Source of the DNA: Kitagawia praeruptora
Taxonomy: Eukaryota; Streptophyta; Magnoliopsida; Apiales; Apiaceae
Reading direction: 5' to 3'
Length of the DNA stretch: 64,000 bases
NCBI GenBank assembly: GCA_037693485.1
Contig: CM075353.1
Span: 62,577,501 to 62,641,500, forward strand
A model generated the notes under the pieces. The model saw nothing but the letters and a program-made list of their open reading frames with translations. It made no database searches and was not told where the DNA came from. Made by a program: the position numbers and the translations under genes. Each line of letters opens with the position of its first letter. Within the stretch, counting starts at the first letter, position 1. This document shows, in pieces, positions 47,994-59,055 of the stretch.

Positions 47994-48222
47994 TTAGAAT
48001 AAAATAAGAGAAAATCAAGGAGTCCCAACCCGTAGCAAACTCCTTTCACGTTGGAAACAATCATGGGACTAACAAAATCCATTAGTTTTGCATGAAGAGT
48101 GATCCGCATTAGTAAGCACCTAGCCCTATCAAAATGCGCGACTTCACTAAACAAGCAAGATAAGCCAGCACTATGTCATACTATGCCTCCTACTATGTAA
48201 GTTGGAATGCTCTTACTCTTTA
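47994..48222. other. Unassigned sequence right of Helitron B
   Basis: About 230 bp of moderate composition with no recognisable frame or repeat. Perhaps original target sequence. Confidence 0.4.
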
Positions 48223-48465
48223 GGGTCCATTTGGATTGGGGGTTGATAAGGGTTGGGTTGGGTCAGGTTCAAATTTAAAATTTCATTTTTGTGAAAATTT
48301 TAAAAGTAAAGTGTTGGGTTTTGGTAGTTTACGAAAGAACCAAAATAGTACTACATATTAAATCCAAAATTTAACATTTTACTTCTAAAATTTTCTCAAT
48401 AACAAACTTTTAAATTTGAACCCGACCCAACCCAACCATTCTCAACCCCCAATCCAAACGGACCC
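48223..48465. mobile_element. Tourist-like (PIF/Harbinger) MITE
   Basis: The inverted termini GGGTCCATTTGGATTGGGGG and GGGTCCGTTTGGATTGGGGG extend about 55 bp (including GGTTGGGTTGGGTC). They are flanked by the 3-bp TSD TTA (48,220-48,222 and 48,466-48,468). Confidence 0.88.
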
Positions 48466-48655
48466 TTAGCATACTCAAGACTCCATCACCTGGGATTAGT
48501 AGTCTTTAAGTCCTTTATGGACTAGGCTACAATGGTTCCAAAATTTGATTCCAACCTCCCCAGCTACTTAAAAATATACTTGTAGATAAAAGATAATAAA
48601 TAGCATAGGCTATAAATATTAACAAAATTTTCAAAATAATTTTATATGGGTTTGA

Positions 48656-48838
48656 TGTTCCTGAGGTAATCTCAGGAAAATTACCTGAGATAACATAGAT
48701 TTTTCATATTAATGCACGAGGGTATAATTGTAATTACAGGATTTTTTTTAAAAAAATCAATATTTACAAAAATGCCACAAATATTTACACTAGTGCCTCA
48801 GGTAACTCTCCTGAGGTAACCTCAGGGCCCTTTTTCTC
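48656..48838 (+). mobile_element. MITE with CCTGAG ends, second copy
   Basis: Starts TGTTCCTGAGGTAATCTCAG and ends CTCAGGGCCCTTTTTCTC; the same family as 13,348-13,532. Confidence 0.65.
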
Positions 48839-49802
48839 ATTTTATATTAATATAATTTTTGTACCACCCGGTTAGAGACCACAGAATTAGGATTATAATA
48901 GCATTAAAAAAAACTAGTAATGTAATAATGATAATTTTGATTATCAAATATAGGATTTCACTTAAACCACTTATAATTAGAATCCTCGGAACTTATTTAT
49001 ATCCTTATGCAGAATGTACCACTCTATTTTATTATTAATTACATTTTTCCATAATTATGTTTTGTTTATATTTTTAATAAAATGAGAGAAATATTGTATC
49101 ACACTAAAAATTAATTTATTTCACAAAAATTGAATTTAAATATTTAAAAAAATACTAGATATTCTGCAGAGAACTATATATCCTAAAACATATAACAAAA
49201 ACTTTGTATATTACAACAGAACGACGTCTATATTAAAAATGAGGCATTAAGTACAAATCTAAGACTTTTATTTGTTCCAAGTTTTTAATTAGATGAAAGT
49301 TCTAATTTGAACCTAACCCATCAAATATATGTACATGTATAGGTTATTACTCCATAAATAACATTATTAGATAAAGTGCAAGAGTCTTGCATAAATTTCG
49401 TTTAGATTCTAAGTTTAGACTTTTTATGAAAAAAAAATAGATACTAACATGAAATTAACAAATAATTAAGATCAAACATAACATTATTATATGTAAATGT
49501 CATTACAGAATGCTGGATTTTATAGCATTTGATTTTTTTTCAAATTTGAATGAGATTCTAAGTTAGATTTGATGTGTTAAGCTTAACTGCTGTTAATGAC
49601 AATCAATTTTCTATTAAAAAATAAAGTGATGTTATTCTTTCGTCTTCTCTGTATAAAGCTGTTTTTATGGAGTGCAACACATATATTGAAATTGCTTTGA
49701 AATTATTTATATTTTAATACTCTTATACATATACATATGCATCCATATACGAAACCATTCATGAACCATAGTTGTAAATATTTAAATTTTACCCGACTAC
49801 TC
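48839..49802. other. AT-rich region, no gene seen
   Basis: No coding frame, terminal repeat or RNA gene was found. Confidence 0.4.
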
Positions 49803-49810
49803 TTATACCT

Positions 49811-50093
49811 TGATAATCTTTGAGAAATGAAGCAAGAAATGTGTTTATTTACAAAAGAACAGACTTTTATTCAATGCACATCATAACGAGCTCATCATTT
49901 TGCTTTACAGAATGAAAGAATGAAAAACATACAACTCACTTGATTCACACAGTTTTTATATCCATATTCGTAACTAATTAACTCTACACGTACTCTAACA
50001 AACTCTGCTGACTTGGCAATACAACTGTAACCTCTCGAGCATCTATTTTACTTAACTGGTATTTCTGACGTGGAAACTATAATAGTAGTTTCA
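49811..50093 (-). repeat. Copia LTR (3' LTR in element orientation)
   Basis: 283 bp, minus-strand ends TGAAACTA ... GATTATCA. It pairs with 54,822-55,104. Foreign sequence starts directly at its inner edge, with no polypurine tract left. Confidence 0.88.
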
Positions 50094-50105
50094 GAAGGCA
50101 AAGAA

Positions 50106-51077
50106 GGAGACTGTTGACTATGATACTGGTGATGTTAGAAAATCTAGAGAAGTCAGAGACAGTGCAAATGATATTGCTGAAAGTGCTAGCAAAGAATATT
50201 TCAGAAGGCTGGTTAATTCTGAAAAGGAATTATTTGTTGATAAATCTAAGCAAGTGAAGGAGGAAGAAGCAGAACCTAGTGATCCACAAACAAAGAAGAG
50301 AAGAAAAAATGGATAGAAATTGAAGACATAAAGTATACTGGACCAGTTGTTTTTAAGTCTGGTAGAGTAATCTCATAACCTCCAATGATCCCTAGACTTC
50401 AGAAAGCAAAATCTTCTAAGTCTGATAAATCTTCACCAAGGTGGATTAAGATGAATTCTGATCTGAATGGACTGGAACCTTACAATCGAGGAGGAATTGG
50501 TTCTAGGGATTTGGAATTCAGACCTACATTTCAAGCAGATCAACATTTTCTTACTAGAAGATTGGGTGACGAATTATCTGTTGATGATCTTTGGGAGCTT
50601 GAATCTGTTGCAATTGTTGCTTGCAAGATGGATGGTAAGATGATGGAAAAATTATTGTACTTCATGAAAGACAAAAGTGTCAAGAGGCTGAGTATTCATG
50701 AGGTATTGTGCAAGTCAACAAAAGAGCTGAAATATGTTCTCTATTTGCTTGAAAATAGAAGCATTCCTGATGTAGAAGCCAGTGTTTACAAAAACTGGTG
50801 TACTATGATCTTCATGACCATCAAATCCAGATATTTGGAAGGAGGATCAAGGTATGATGGTAATTATACTCCCATGTACTTGAATTCAGAAGGGCAAGAA
50901 GTACAAATGCAAAAGGGTTCAGCTGTTAAAGAAGTAATACTGTATCAAGAACAATTGTCTTTGAATCCAGGTGGAAGAGATCTTACATATTTACTGTTGG
51001 GAGAGTTAGACTTACCAAGGAGCTCAATTCAAAATCTCAGGGTTGGTATCTATCAGATTGACAAGAACAATGAATAA
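50106..51077 (+). pseudogene. Extra 3' ORF of a plus-strand LTR element, unrecognised
   Basis: After one frameshift (about 50,310) and one stop (50,376-50,378), a long frame of 230 codons runs from 50,385: MIPRLQKAKSSKSDKSSPRW, later LSVDDLWELESVAIVACKMD, SVYKNWCTMIFMTIKSRYLE, GGRDLTYLLLGELDLPRSSI. Upstream, another frame reads KSREVRDSANDIAESASKEY. Its position between where pol would end and the polypurine tract is that of the additional or envelope-like ORF of some plant LTR elements, but no signal peptide or membrane segment is visible and I do not recognise the protein. Confidence 0.5.
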
Positions 51078-51531
51078 CTTAAGAAGTTGAAGAAAATATT
51101 GATTCAGATTCTTGGAGAAAAAGAAGAGGAGTTACTATCAAGTTTCTTGCAGATAAGTAATTTCTTTGTAAGGATTTCTGAGACTGAGCCTAAAGATTTC
51201 TTGTAGAATTTTGTTTTGAGTTTTTGACATCATTGAATCAAATAATTTGTGCTTTATTTCATTAAGTACAAATTGGGGGAGATTGTTAGATATTGATTTA
51301 AGTGATATCAGGATCTGGACTACTGATCTGATACTGATGCTGACGTCATCAGTAATACAACGTCAGTATTGGGTTGTTATCAGGATTGTAAGCTGGTCAG
51401 GATTACGTGGAGATTCTCATCAGTCCAGAGATCAAGGAGAATTGATATGGCGGTTCCTAGATTATAGGAAGGCAGCTATCATTCAAGATATGTATTAAGA
51501 GTCGTATGTAATTGATTGAATATATCTTGTA

Positions 51532-51823
51532 CTCCCTCCGTCCCTCCCAATTCTTTACAATTGGGTTGGGCACGGAGATTAAGAAAGGAAAAAAAAGTAA
51601 GTGGGAAAAGAAAGAAAGTGAGTGGAAAGTGGGTAAAATTGTAGGACCTATCATTATTTAAGTAATAGATTAGAAAGATGGAGGAAAGTAGTAGAAAATG
51701 GTGGGCCCTTTTTATTTGTTTAAAGGTTAAAACTTTACTATTTTTGGAAAGTTTGGAAATGTAAAGAATTGGAAGGGACATCCCAAAATGGAAAATGTAA
51801 AGAATTGGGAGGGACAGAGGGAG
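51532..51823. mobile_element. Stowaway MITE inside the LTR
   Basis: CTCCCTCCGTCCC at the left and the inverse of CTCCCTCTGTCCC at the right, extended inverted arms (CTCCCAATTCTTTACA), and TA duplications at 51,530-51,531 and 51,824-51,825. Confidence 0.92.
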
Positions 51824-52052
51824 TAATTGATAGTGTAGCTGTGTAGAGTATATAAACACAGTTTAGGTTTTACATGATTGTAATCGCTTACTCGAGTCAT
51901 CTTGTGACCTAGCAGCTCTTGAGAATTTGGTATTTCTTGAGAGAGTTTGTAACAGTTTTATATCAGAATTAATAAAGCTGTTATTGTTTCATACTTGTGT
52001 TATTAATTCTATTAAAGTCGAAAATCTTAAAAAATTGTATTCAACCCCCCTT

Positions 52053-54526
52053 CTACAATTGTTTATTACTGGGCAACAAAATGTCATTAGAAAAATCAGT
52101 GGAATTGTCTGTGAAATGAAAAGGGAAACTGTTTTCATGAAAAACAACATCTCTTGAGATAGAAATTTTATGAGTAGAAAGATGCAGCACTTTATAACCT
52201 TTCTTAAAAGGTGAATAACCTAGAAATACACATTCACTAGCTCTAGAATCAAATTTATGTCTATTAACAGAAGGAGTAGACACAAAGCATAGACAACCAA
52301 AAGTTTTTAAGTGTTGTAAATCAGGAGCTTCCTTATATAATCTAAAGCATGGTGTCAGATTACCAATACTTTGTAAAGGAAGTCTATTTATCAAATATGT
52401 AGCACAAAGAATGCAATCACCCCAATACTGGGATGGAACTTTAGATTGAAGGTATAAAGATCTAGCAGTTTCAAGAAGAAACCTGTGCATCCTCTCCATA
52501 ACACCATTCTGTTGTGGAGTGTAGCTGCAATTGGTTTGATGATTAATTCCTTTTTGTTGAAAAAGAACAGCCATAGAACCAGCAGCGAATTCTTTTGCAT
52601 TATCAGATCTGACAATAAGAACTTGAACTTTGAATTGAGTTGCAACATATTGAAGAAAATCAGCAAGAATCTTAGTACAATCAAACTTATGTTTAAGCAA
52701 ATGGACCCATGTGAAACGGCTAAAATCATCAACAATAGTCAAGAATTGATTACAACCAGATGGTGTTTTCACTTGATAGGGACCCCAGACATCAATGTGA
52801 ATCATTTCAAAAGGACAAGTAGTCTTAATAGAACTAATAGGAAAACTAGCTCTAGTCTGTTTAGCCATTGGACAAATTTTACAAACTATGTCCTTAGCTG
52901 AATCTTGGATAGAACTGTGAGGCAAAGCTAACTTTAATCTTTGAAAAGGGATGTGGCCTAATCTGAGATGCCACACATCAGCAGAAACAACAGCAACATG
53001 ACAAGCTTTAACTGAAGCATTTGAAGAATCTTCATGAATGTTATACAATCCACCTTGTACTTCACCAAGATGCATCTGTGACTCTTTATGAGAAAGGTCC
53101 TGTAATGTACATTTATTAGCAGAAAAAATGACCTCACAATTAAAGTCTTTGCATAACTTCTGAACAGATAACAGGTTGAACTGAAAATCTGGCACATGTA
53201 AGACATTGTGCAAAGTCAAACCTCTAGATAGTTCAACAACACCAATATGCTTCACTACAATTTTCTTACCATTTGGAATAGTAATAAACTCAACAGGATT
53301 TACCACTGTGTATTTAGTAAAACAATCCAAATCTGAACACATGTGATAAGTGGCTCCACTATCAATAAGCCAACTATTTGCCTTATTATGATCTGTTAAA
53401 AAACAAAACTTACCAGCCAGCAAAGCATGCTCATTATTATCTTTTGTCTGTGAGACAGTAGAAGCAGATGGCTGATTATTGAGAAAAGACAACAGCTTTG
53501 CAACAGAAATAGTACCATTCTGATCAGCATTTGCATCAGATAATGCTACAACTTTCTTATCTTTATTGCTCTTAAAACCAGGTGGATAGCCATGCACTTT
53601 GAAACACCTTTCAAGACTATGACCACTCACTTTACAATGAGTACAATAGAATTTAGATACTCTCTTGGCTCCATCAGTTGATTTATTTGCTGAAGAACCT
53701 GGAGCATTTGCTGTTTGTCTCTGAAAACTTGTAGTAGTTTTGTTGTCAAAAGACCTCCTGCTAGGAAAGCTAAAGATTCTGTATTAGAACTGTTCTGGAA
53801 AATTTCTTGATGCCTTTCCTCTTGAGAAAACATTCTGAAAGCTGTAGATATGTTAGGCAATGGTAACTGCATCAAGATATTGCCTCTGACAACTGAAAAT
53901 TTGTCATTAAGTTTCATCATGAACTGAATAAGCCTGTGATCCTGTTCTCTTTGATAAACCTTTTGAGTAAGGTTACAAGTACATTGTTTGCAAGTACAAG
54001 ATGGCAAAGGACTTGCATCATTCATTGCATCCCAAAGTGTCTTAATCTCAGTGAAAAACTCAGAAACTGATTTAGGACCTTGATTTAATTCTGTTAGCTG
54101 TTGTTCTAAAGCATAAATCTGTGCAACTGATGCATAACCAAAATGATCTTCTAAATCATACCAAATCTCTCTTGCAGTTTTGTAGAACAGAACACTTTTA
54201 GCAATATTCTCATCAAGATTCATTAGTAACCAAGAACGGACTAGATCGTTACATCTTTCCCAAGCTATCACATCAAGAGAAGAAGCTAACACAGAAGTAA
54301 CTATAGGCTTTGGAATTGATCCATCCACAAATCCTAACTTGTTTTTAGCAGATAAACTCAACATCATCGCTCGTTTCCAATTAGCAAAACCAACACCATT
54401 AAATTTCACAGTTACTAGTTGAGATGAACTTGCATCCGAAGGATGTATGTAATATACACTATTAGCATCATTATTAGACTGTGTATTGGTTCGATTATTG
54501 ATGTTCCAAGCACTTGATTCAGCCAT
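52053..54526 (-). pseudogene. Copia gag-protease-integrase, truncated before RT
   Basis: Gag begins at 54,526 (MAESSAWNINNRTN), with KFNGVGFANWKRAMMLSLSA and a capsid-like region. A one-base frameshift near 53,745-53,775 separates it from the downstream frame, which holds the zinc knuckle CTHCKVSGHSLERC. Then come the protease motif WLIDSGATYHMC, the pre-integrase LWHLRLGHIPFQRL, zinc cysteines CKICPMAKQ, and integrase core residues in MIHIDVWGPY, IVRSDNAKEF and QQNGVMERM. The frame ends in a stop created by the joined LTR at 52,053-52,055, shortly after LGYSPFKKGYKVL. Reverse transcriptase and RNase H are missing, so the element cannot move on its own. Confidence 0.88.
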
Positions 54527-54809
54527 TTTTGTTTTAGATCGTGAAATTTATAACAAATTTCAATCAACAGATTCAGACTTGAATAGAAATTCATAACAAC
54601 ACCTTATAGAAATCAAGAAACTCAGATCTGAACAAGAAATTTGCAAAGAACTTAAAATTGAGAACGAAGAACAAATAACAAGAACGAAGAAGATAACACC
54701 TCTCGTATGAAGCTTTAATGGCGAAGATGATCGGAAACTGAAAATGAACATCAGAACACGCCGGAGATCGCAACACGAACGATCAAACAGTAAAGAATCA
54801 TCACTTGTT

Positions 54810-54821
54810 GCTCTGATACCA
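54810..54821 (-). promoter_or_regulatory. Copia primer-binding site (tRNA-iMet)
   Basis: Minus strand TGGTATCAGAGC directly after the 5' LTR, the standard plant Ty1/copia PBS complementary to initiator methionine tRNA. Confidence 0.92.
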
Positions 54822-55104
54822 TGATAATCTTTGAGAAATAAAGCAAGAAATGTATTTATTTACAAAATAACAGACTTTTATTCAATGCTCATCATAACAA
54901 GCTCATCATTTTGCTTTACAGAATGAAAGAATGAAAAACATACAACTGACTTGATTCACACAGTTTTTATATCCATATTCGTAACTAACTAACTCTACAC
55001 GTACTCTAACAAACTCTGCTGACTTGGCAATACAGCTATAACCTCTCGAGCATCTATTTTACATAACTGGTATTTCTGACGTGGAAACTATACTAGTAGT
55101 TTCA
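54822..55104 (-). repeat. Copia LTR (5' LTR in element orientation)
   Basis: 283 bp with TG...CA ends, partner of 49,811-50,093. Confidence 0.88.
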
Positions 55105-55112
55105 TTATACCT

Positions 55113-55422
55113 TAAAAATGAAATACAAACAAATGGGGTTTTTCTCTTCCGCAAATTTAAGATGTGGATATGCTATGTCAATTGTAGAGTTTCATTGACA
55201 TTTTTGTCACCCATCCGCACTTTTTAATGGTGTAAAATTTCTTGGTTCTAAAAATAATTTATACCGTTGTGGATATACTTGTCGCACTACCTATATGCAT
55301 ATATTAATATATTCTCAAAAGAGAATGAAATTTAACATGAGAACCGTAAGAAACAAGACAAATCACCAATTCATATACACACTTCGCCAAATTTTTAAGC
55401 ATCATTTAGAAATTTCGGTAAT
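55113..55422. other. Unassigned AT-rich sequence
   Basis: About 310 bp right of the copia insertion; no recognisable feature. Confidence 0.4.
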
Positions 55423-55606
55423 GAGAAAAAGGACCCTGAGATAGATCTCGGGGAACTTTTCCTGAGATACATACAAAATAACTTTAAATTTTACTGGGCC
55501 CGCAGGGCTAATTAAAAGATTCTGAATTTACTAAAACGCCCACCCCATTTTTACATATAAAAGATAGGTATCTCAGGGAACTTACCTGAGATATATCTCA
55601 GGCTAC
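55423..55606 (-). mobile_element. MITE with CCTGAG ends, third copy (inverted)
   Basis: Starts GAGAAAAAGGACCCTGAG and ends ATATCTCAGGCTAC; its interior 'actgggcccgcagggctaat' is the inverse of the copy at 13,348-13,532. Confidence 0.65.
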
Positions 55607-55712
55607 CTAATCTCTTCGGCAATTTATGTAAATTAAGTTTTTGATTTGATTTGGTTCTCACAGCTCCCATTTTATGTATATATTGATAGATATAGAGATG
55701 TATATATATATA

Positions 55713-57203
55713 GTCTTACTCTAGTAGAAACCACTCTTAGAGCATCTCCAACGGTGTTAGTTATAATGGTTGGCTAAAATGATATAAAATACTGATTATG
55801 TAAAATTTGTTGAACCTGTAAGGTGATGTACTTCAATGGAGTTGACTATAATGATTGGCTATATTTTAAAGTGGTATGTTATTATAATTTCAAGTTATTA
55901 AAAATAGAATGTATTATTTTAATATGGTAACAGATGACGTGGAGTTTCACTACAGGTCTCTAGAGGTTCAACAAATATAGCCAATATAATGAGCTTATCT
56001 ATAATTTTAACTAAGGGTAATGAACCATTAGAGTGCAAATTTTTTTACACATTCTTTATAATTCTTATTTATGGTAATTAATTCAAATTTTACCTAAGAG
56101 GTTTCTCACATTGGAGATGCTCTTAGAGCATCTCCAATGGAGGAGACCCCTTAGCTAAAATCACAAATATATTACCATAAATAAATTTTATAGAAATTAT
56201 GTAAAAAAACATCACTCCAATGGAACATTACTGTTAGCAAAAAATTTAGACAATCTCTTTTCGTTGGCTATATTTAGAGCATCTCCAATGGTATTAGCTA
56301 AAAATAGTTGGCTAAATCAGATAAAATATTGATTATGTAAAATTTGCCGAAACTGTAAGAAGTTGTGCTCCAATGGTATATTGGCTATAATGTTGTATAT
56401 ATTGTAAATATAGTATGTTATTATTATTTCAGGTTGTTATTAATAGAATCTATATCTTTTAAGGTAATAGATCATGTAAATCTTTCTTACAGGTCTCTAG
56501 AGGTTGGCCAAATATAGCCAACGAAAAGAGATTATCTGAATTTTTTGCTAACAGTAATGTTCCATTGGAGTGATGTTTTTTTTACATAATTTCTATAAAA
56601 TTTATTTATGGTAATATATTTGTGATTTTAGCTAAGGGGTCATCTCCATTGGAGATGCTCTTAGCCAACCTCTAGATACCTGTAAGGAAGATTTTACAAG
56701 ATCTATTACCTTAAAATATATAGATTCTATTAATAACAACCTTAAATAATAATAACATACTATATTTAAAATATATACAACATTATAGCCAATATACCAT
56801 TGGAACACAATTTCTTACAGGTTCGACAAATTTTACATAATCAATATTTTATCTAATTTAGCCAATCATTTTTAGTTAATACCATTTGAGATGCTCTTAT
56901 AATTGAAACTAGAAACTAAATAAAAATAATTCTAAATCGCGTCGGAATATACCACATATGGTATGCAAACTAATCGTTGGGAGATGGAGAAAAATAAAGT
57001 GAAGTCGAACTTGAAAAAAAACCTCACCGATTGATGGGAAAAATCAAATTAAAAATGAAGGTAATTAGGTGGAATTGTATATGTGAGGATGCATTTGATT
57101 TGTGTGTGGTGCCCCTAGCGGGGCCATTAAATTAGATTGATATAAGGGCTAACATTAGTTTCTAGTTTCTATTTTAAATTTGGTTTCTATTTGATCACTA
57201 GCC
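55713..57203. mobile_element. (TA)n-bounded TIR element E, full of nested MITEs
   Basis: Left GTCTTACTCTAGTAGAAACC; inverted right GGCTAGTGATCAAATAGAAA. Beyond the nested material the left arm resumes GAAACTAGAAACTAAATAAA, matching the inverted right arm GAAACTAGAAACTAATG. TA runs lie at 55,701-55,712 and from 57,204. The right arm carries GGTGCCCCTAGCGGGGCCATTA (in part), the block seen in elements C and D. Confidence 0.72.
55737..56900. repeat. Nested cluster of GAGCATCTCCAA-type MITEs
   Basis: The terminal motif GAGCATCTCCAA or its inverse occurs near 55,740, 56,112, 56,127, 56,278, 56,648 and 56,889. Between these are inverted and direct copies of phrases such as 'aaaatattgattatgtaaaa', 'aggtctctagaggtt' and 'atagccaacgaaaagagat'. 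At least three elements are inserted in or next to each other. No coding sequence. The superfamily is not determined. Confidence 0.75.
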
Positions 57204-57229
57204 TATATATATATATAATTTGGTTTAAA

Positions 57230-57286
<57 letters not shown>
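57204..57286. repeat. (TA)n microsatellite, two runs
   Basis: TA runs at 57,204-57,217 and 57,235-57,286 with a short AT-rich interruption, between TIR element E and a Helitron 3' end. Confidence 0.9.
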
Positions 57287-57289
<3 letters not shown>

Positions 57290-57290
<1 letters not shown>

Positions 57291-59055
57291 GCTTAAAACC
57301 CGTGCAATGCACGGAATTTTTTTAATAATATATTAATTTTTTCATTAATTTGGATTAATTTTTTTTAAATTTGAATTTTGGAGGATTAAATTTTTAAATG
57401 AGATGATGATCATAATTACATAAATATTATCCGTGATATTTCTTGAAAATGAGTGATTTTAGTTAGAAAATATAGAAAATGTGATAAATTTTAGTTGAAA
57501 ACAGATTTTTTTAATATTATATTAATTTTTTCATTAATTTGGATTTATTTTTTTTAAAATTTGAATTTTAGAGGATTAAATTTTCAAATGTGATGATGAT
57601 CATAATTACATATATATTATCCGTGATATTTCTAGAAAAGAAGTGATTTTAGTTAGAAAATATAGAAAATGTGATATTTTTTAGTTGAAAAGATAATCAG
57701 TTAATTATTAATAATTCTAAAATTATTATTTTACTTTATTGAATAGAATGTCCGTGATATAATTTGAAAAAGAGAGGATTTAGTTAGATAAAATTAAAAA
57801 TATAACATGTTTTAGGTGAAAAAGGTCATTGATTAGTTTATATTAATTATAATTTAAATATTTAATTTTACAAAATAAAATTTCTCGTAGTGTTTTTAGA
57901 AAAGATGAAATTAATGTTGCCTATGATATTTATAGAGAGGGATCTTAGTAAGAAAACAGAGAAAAGATGGTACGTTTTAGCTGAAAAAGTAATCGATTAA
58001 TTATTAGTATTTTAATATTATTATTTATTTTATTAAATAGAACCGTCCGTGATATATTTGGAAAAATAGAGATTTTAGTTTGATAAAAAAGAAAAGATAA
58101 CGTGAAAATTAAAAAGACGACATAATTTAGGTGAAAAAAGTAATTGATTAGTTTATATTAATTATAATTTAATTGTTATTTTACTAAATTAAATTGCTCG
58201 TAGTGTTTTTAGAAAATAAGAAATTAATGTTAACCGTGATATTTCTAGAAACAAAAAGGAATTTAATTAGAAAAAATAAAAAGATGATATGTATTTTAGC
58301 TGAAAAGATAATTGGTTAATTATTAGCATTATAATATTATTATTAGATTTTTACTAAATAGAATCGTCCGTGATATAATTTAAAAAGAGAGGTTTTAGTT
58401 AAAGAAAATAAAAAAGGTAAATTGTTTTGGCTGAAAAAGGTAACCCGTGATATAATTGCAAAAAGATATATTTTTGTTAGAGAAAAGAGAAAAGTTAACG
58501 TGTTTTGGTTTAAATAGTTAATTGATTAGTTAATAGTAATTATAAAATGTGTTTTAGTTGGATAAAATATAAAAGATGTTATATGCATTATAATGTTATT
58601 ATTTTATTTTCATTAAATAGAATGATATATTTTGAAAAAAAGAGGTTTTTGTTAGAGAAAATAAAAAAGATAACTTGTTTTGGCCGAAAAAGGTAACCCG
58701 TGATATAATTAAAAAAAGTGATATTTTAGTTAAAGAAAAGAGAAAAGGTAACGTGTTTTGGTTTAAAAAATTAATTGATTACTTAATAGTAATTATAATA
58801 TGCTTTTTAGTTAGATAAAATATAAAAGATATTATATTTTACCTTAAAAGGGAAATTGCTTAGTTATTAAAATATAAAAAAAGTAATTTGTTTAACCTGA
58901 AAAAGAAAATTGATTACTAAAGGAAAAATTTTAGTTAGATAAAATATAAAAGAAAATTTTATTTATTTAAGGGTAAATAAGTAAAATCAACAGATACCGT
59001 ACCGAACAACCAAACTTTTAATATTTCGGTTTTTATATAATAGTATTGATTGATT
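57290..59055 (-). mobile_element. Non-autonomous Helitron with internal repeats
   Basis: The minus-strand 3' hairpin CCGTGC-ATT-GCACGG lies at 57,300-57,314 and the terminal CTAG is degraded. The 5' end near 59,040-59,055 has 'aatatttcggtttttatata'. The body consists of modules starting 'ccgtgatat', as in the Helitron at 9,524-10,998; the first block (57,310-57,490) is duplicated at 57,500-57,690. Non-coding. Confidence 0.6.

Larger units (their letters stand above)
50094..52056 (+). mobile_element. 3' part of a plus-strand LTR retrotransposon
   Basis: It contains a coding remnant (50,106-51,077), then non-coding sequence, a polypurine tract (AATTGGGGGAGA, ends 51,282) and a 3' LTR at 51,284-52,056 starting TGTTAGATATTG and ending TTCTACA. 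The LTR has a TATA-like TATATAAA near 51,849 and AATAAAG near 51,969, supporting plus orientation. A Stowaway sits inside the LTR. The 5' LTR, gag and pol are missing. Confidence 0.75.
49811..55104 (-). mobile_element. Ty1/copia retrotransposon, RT region replaced
   Basis: Minus-strand element with 283-bp LTRs (49,811-50,093 and 54,822-55,104) that differ at about 11 positions by eye. The flanks share the direct repeat TTATACCT (49,803-49,810 and 55,105-55,112). The primer-binding site TGGTATCAGAGC follows the 5' LTR. Gag, protease and integrase are recognisable (54,526-52,053), but reverse transcriptase and RNase H are absent. In their place lies the 3' part of a plus-strand LTR element (50,094-52,056). 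Confidence 0.85.
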
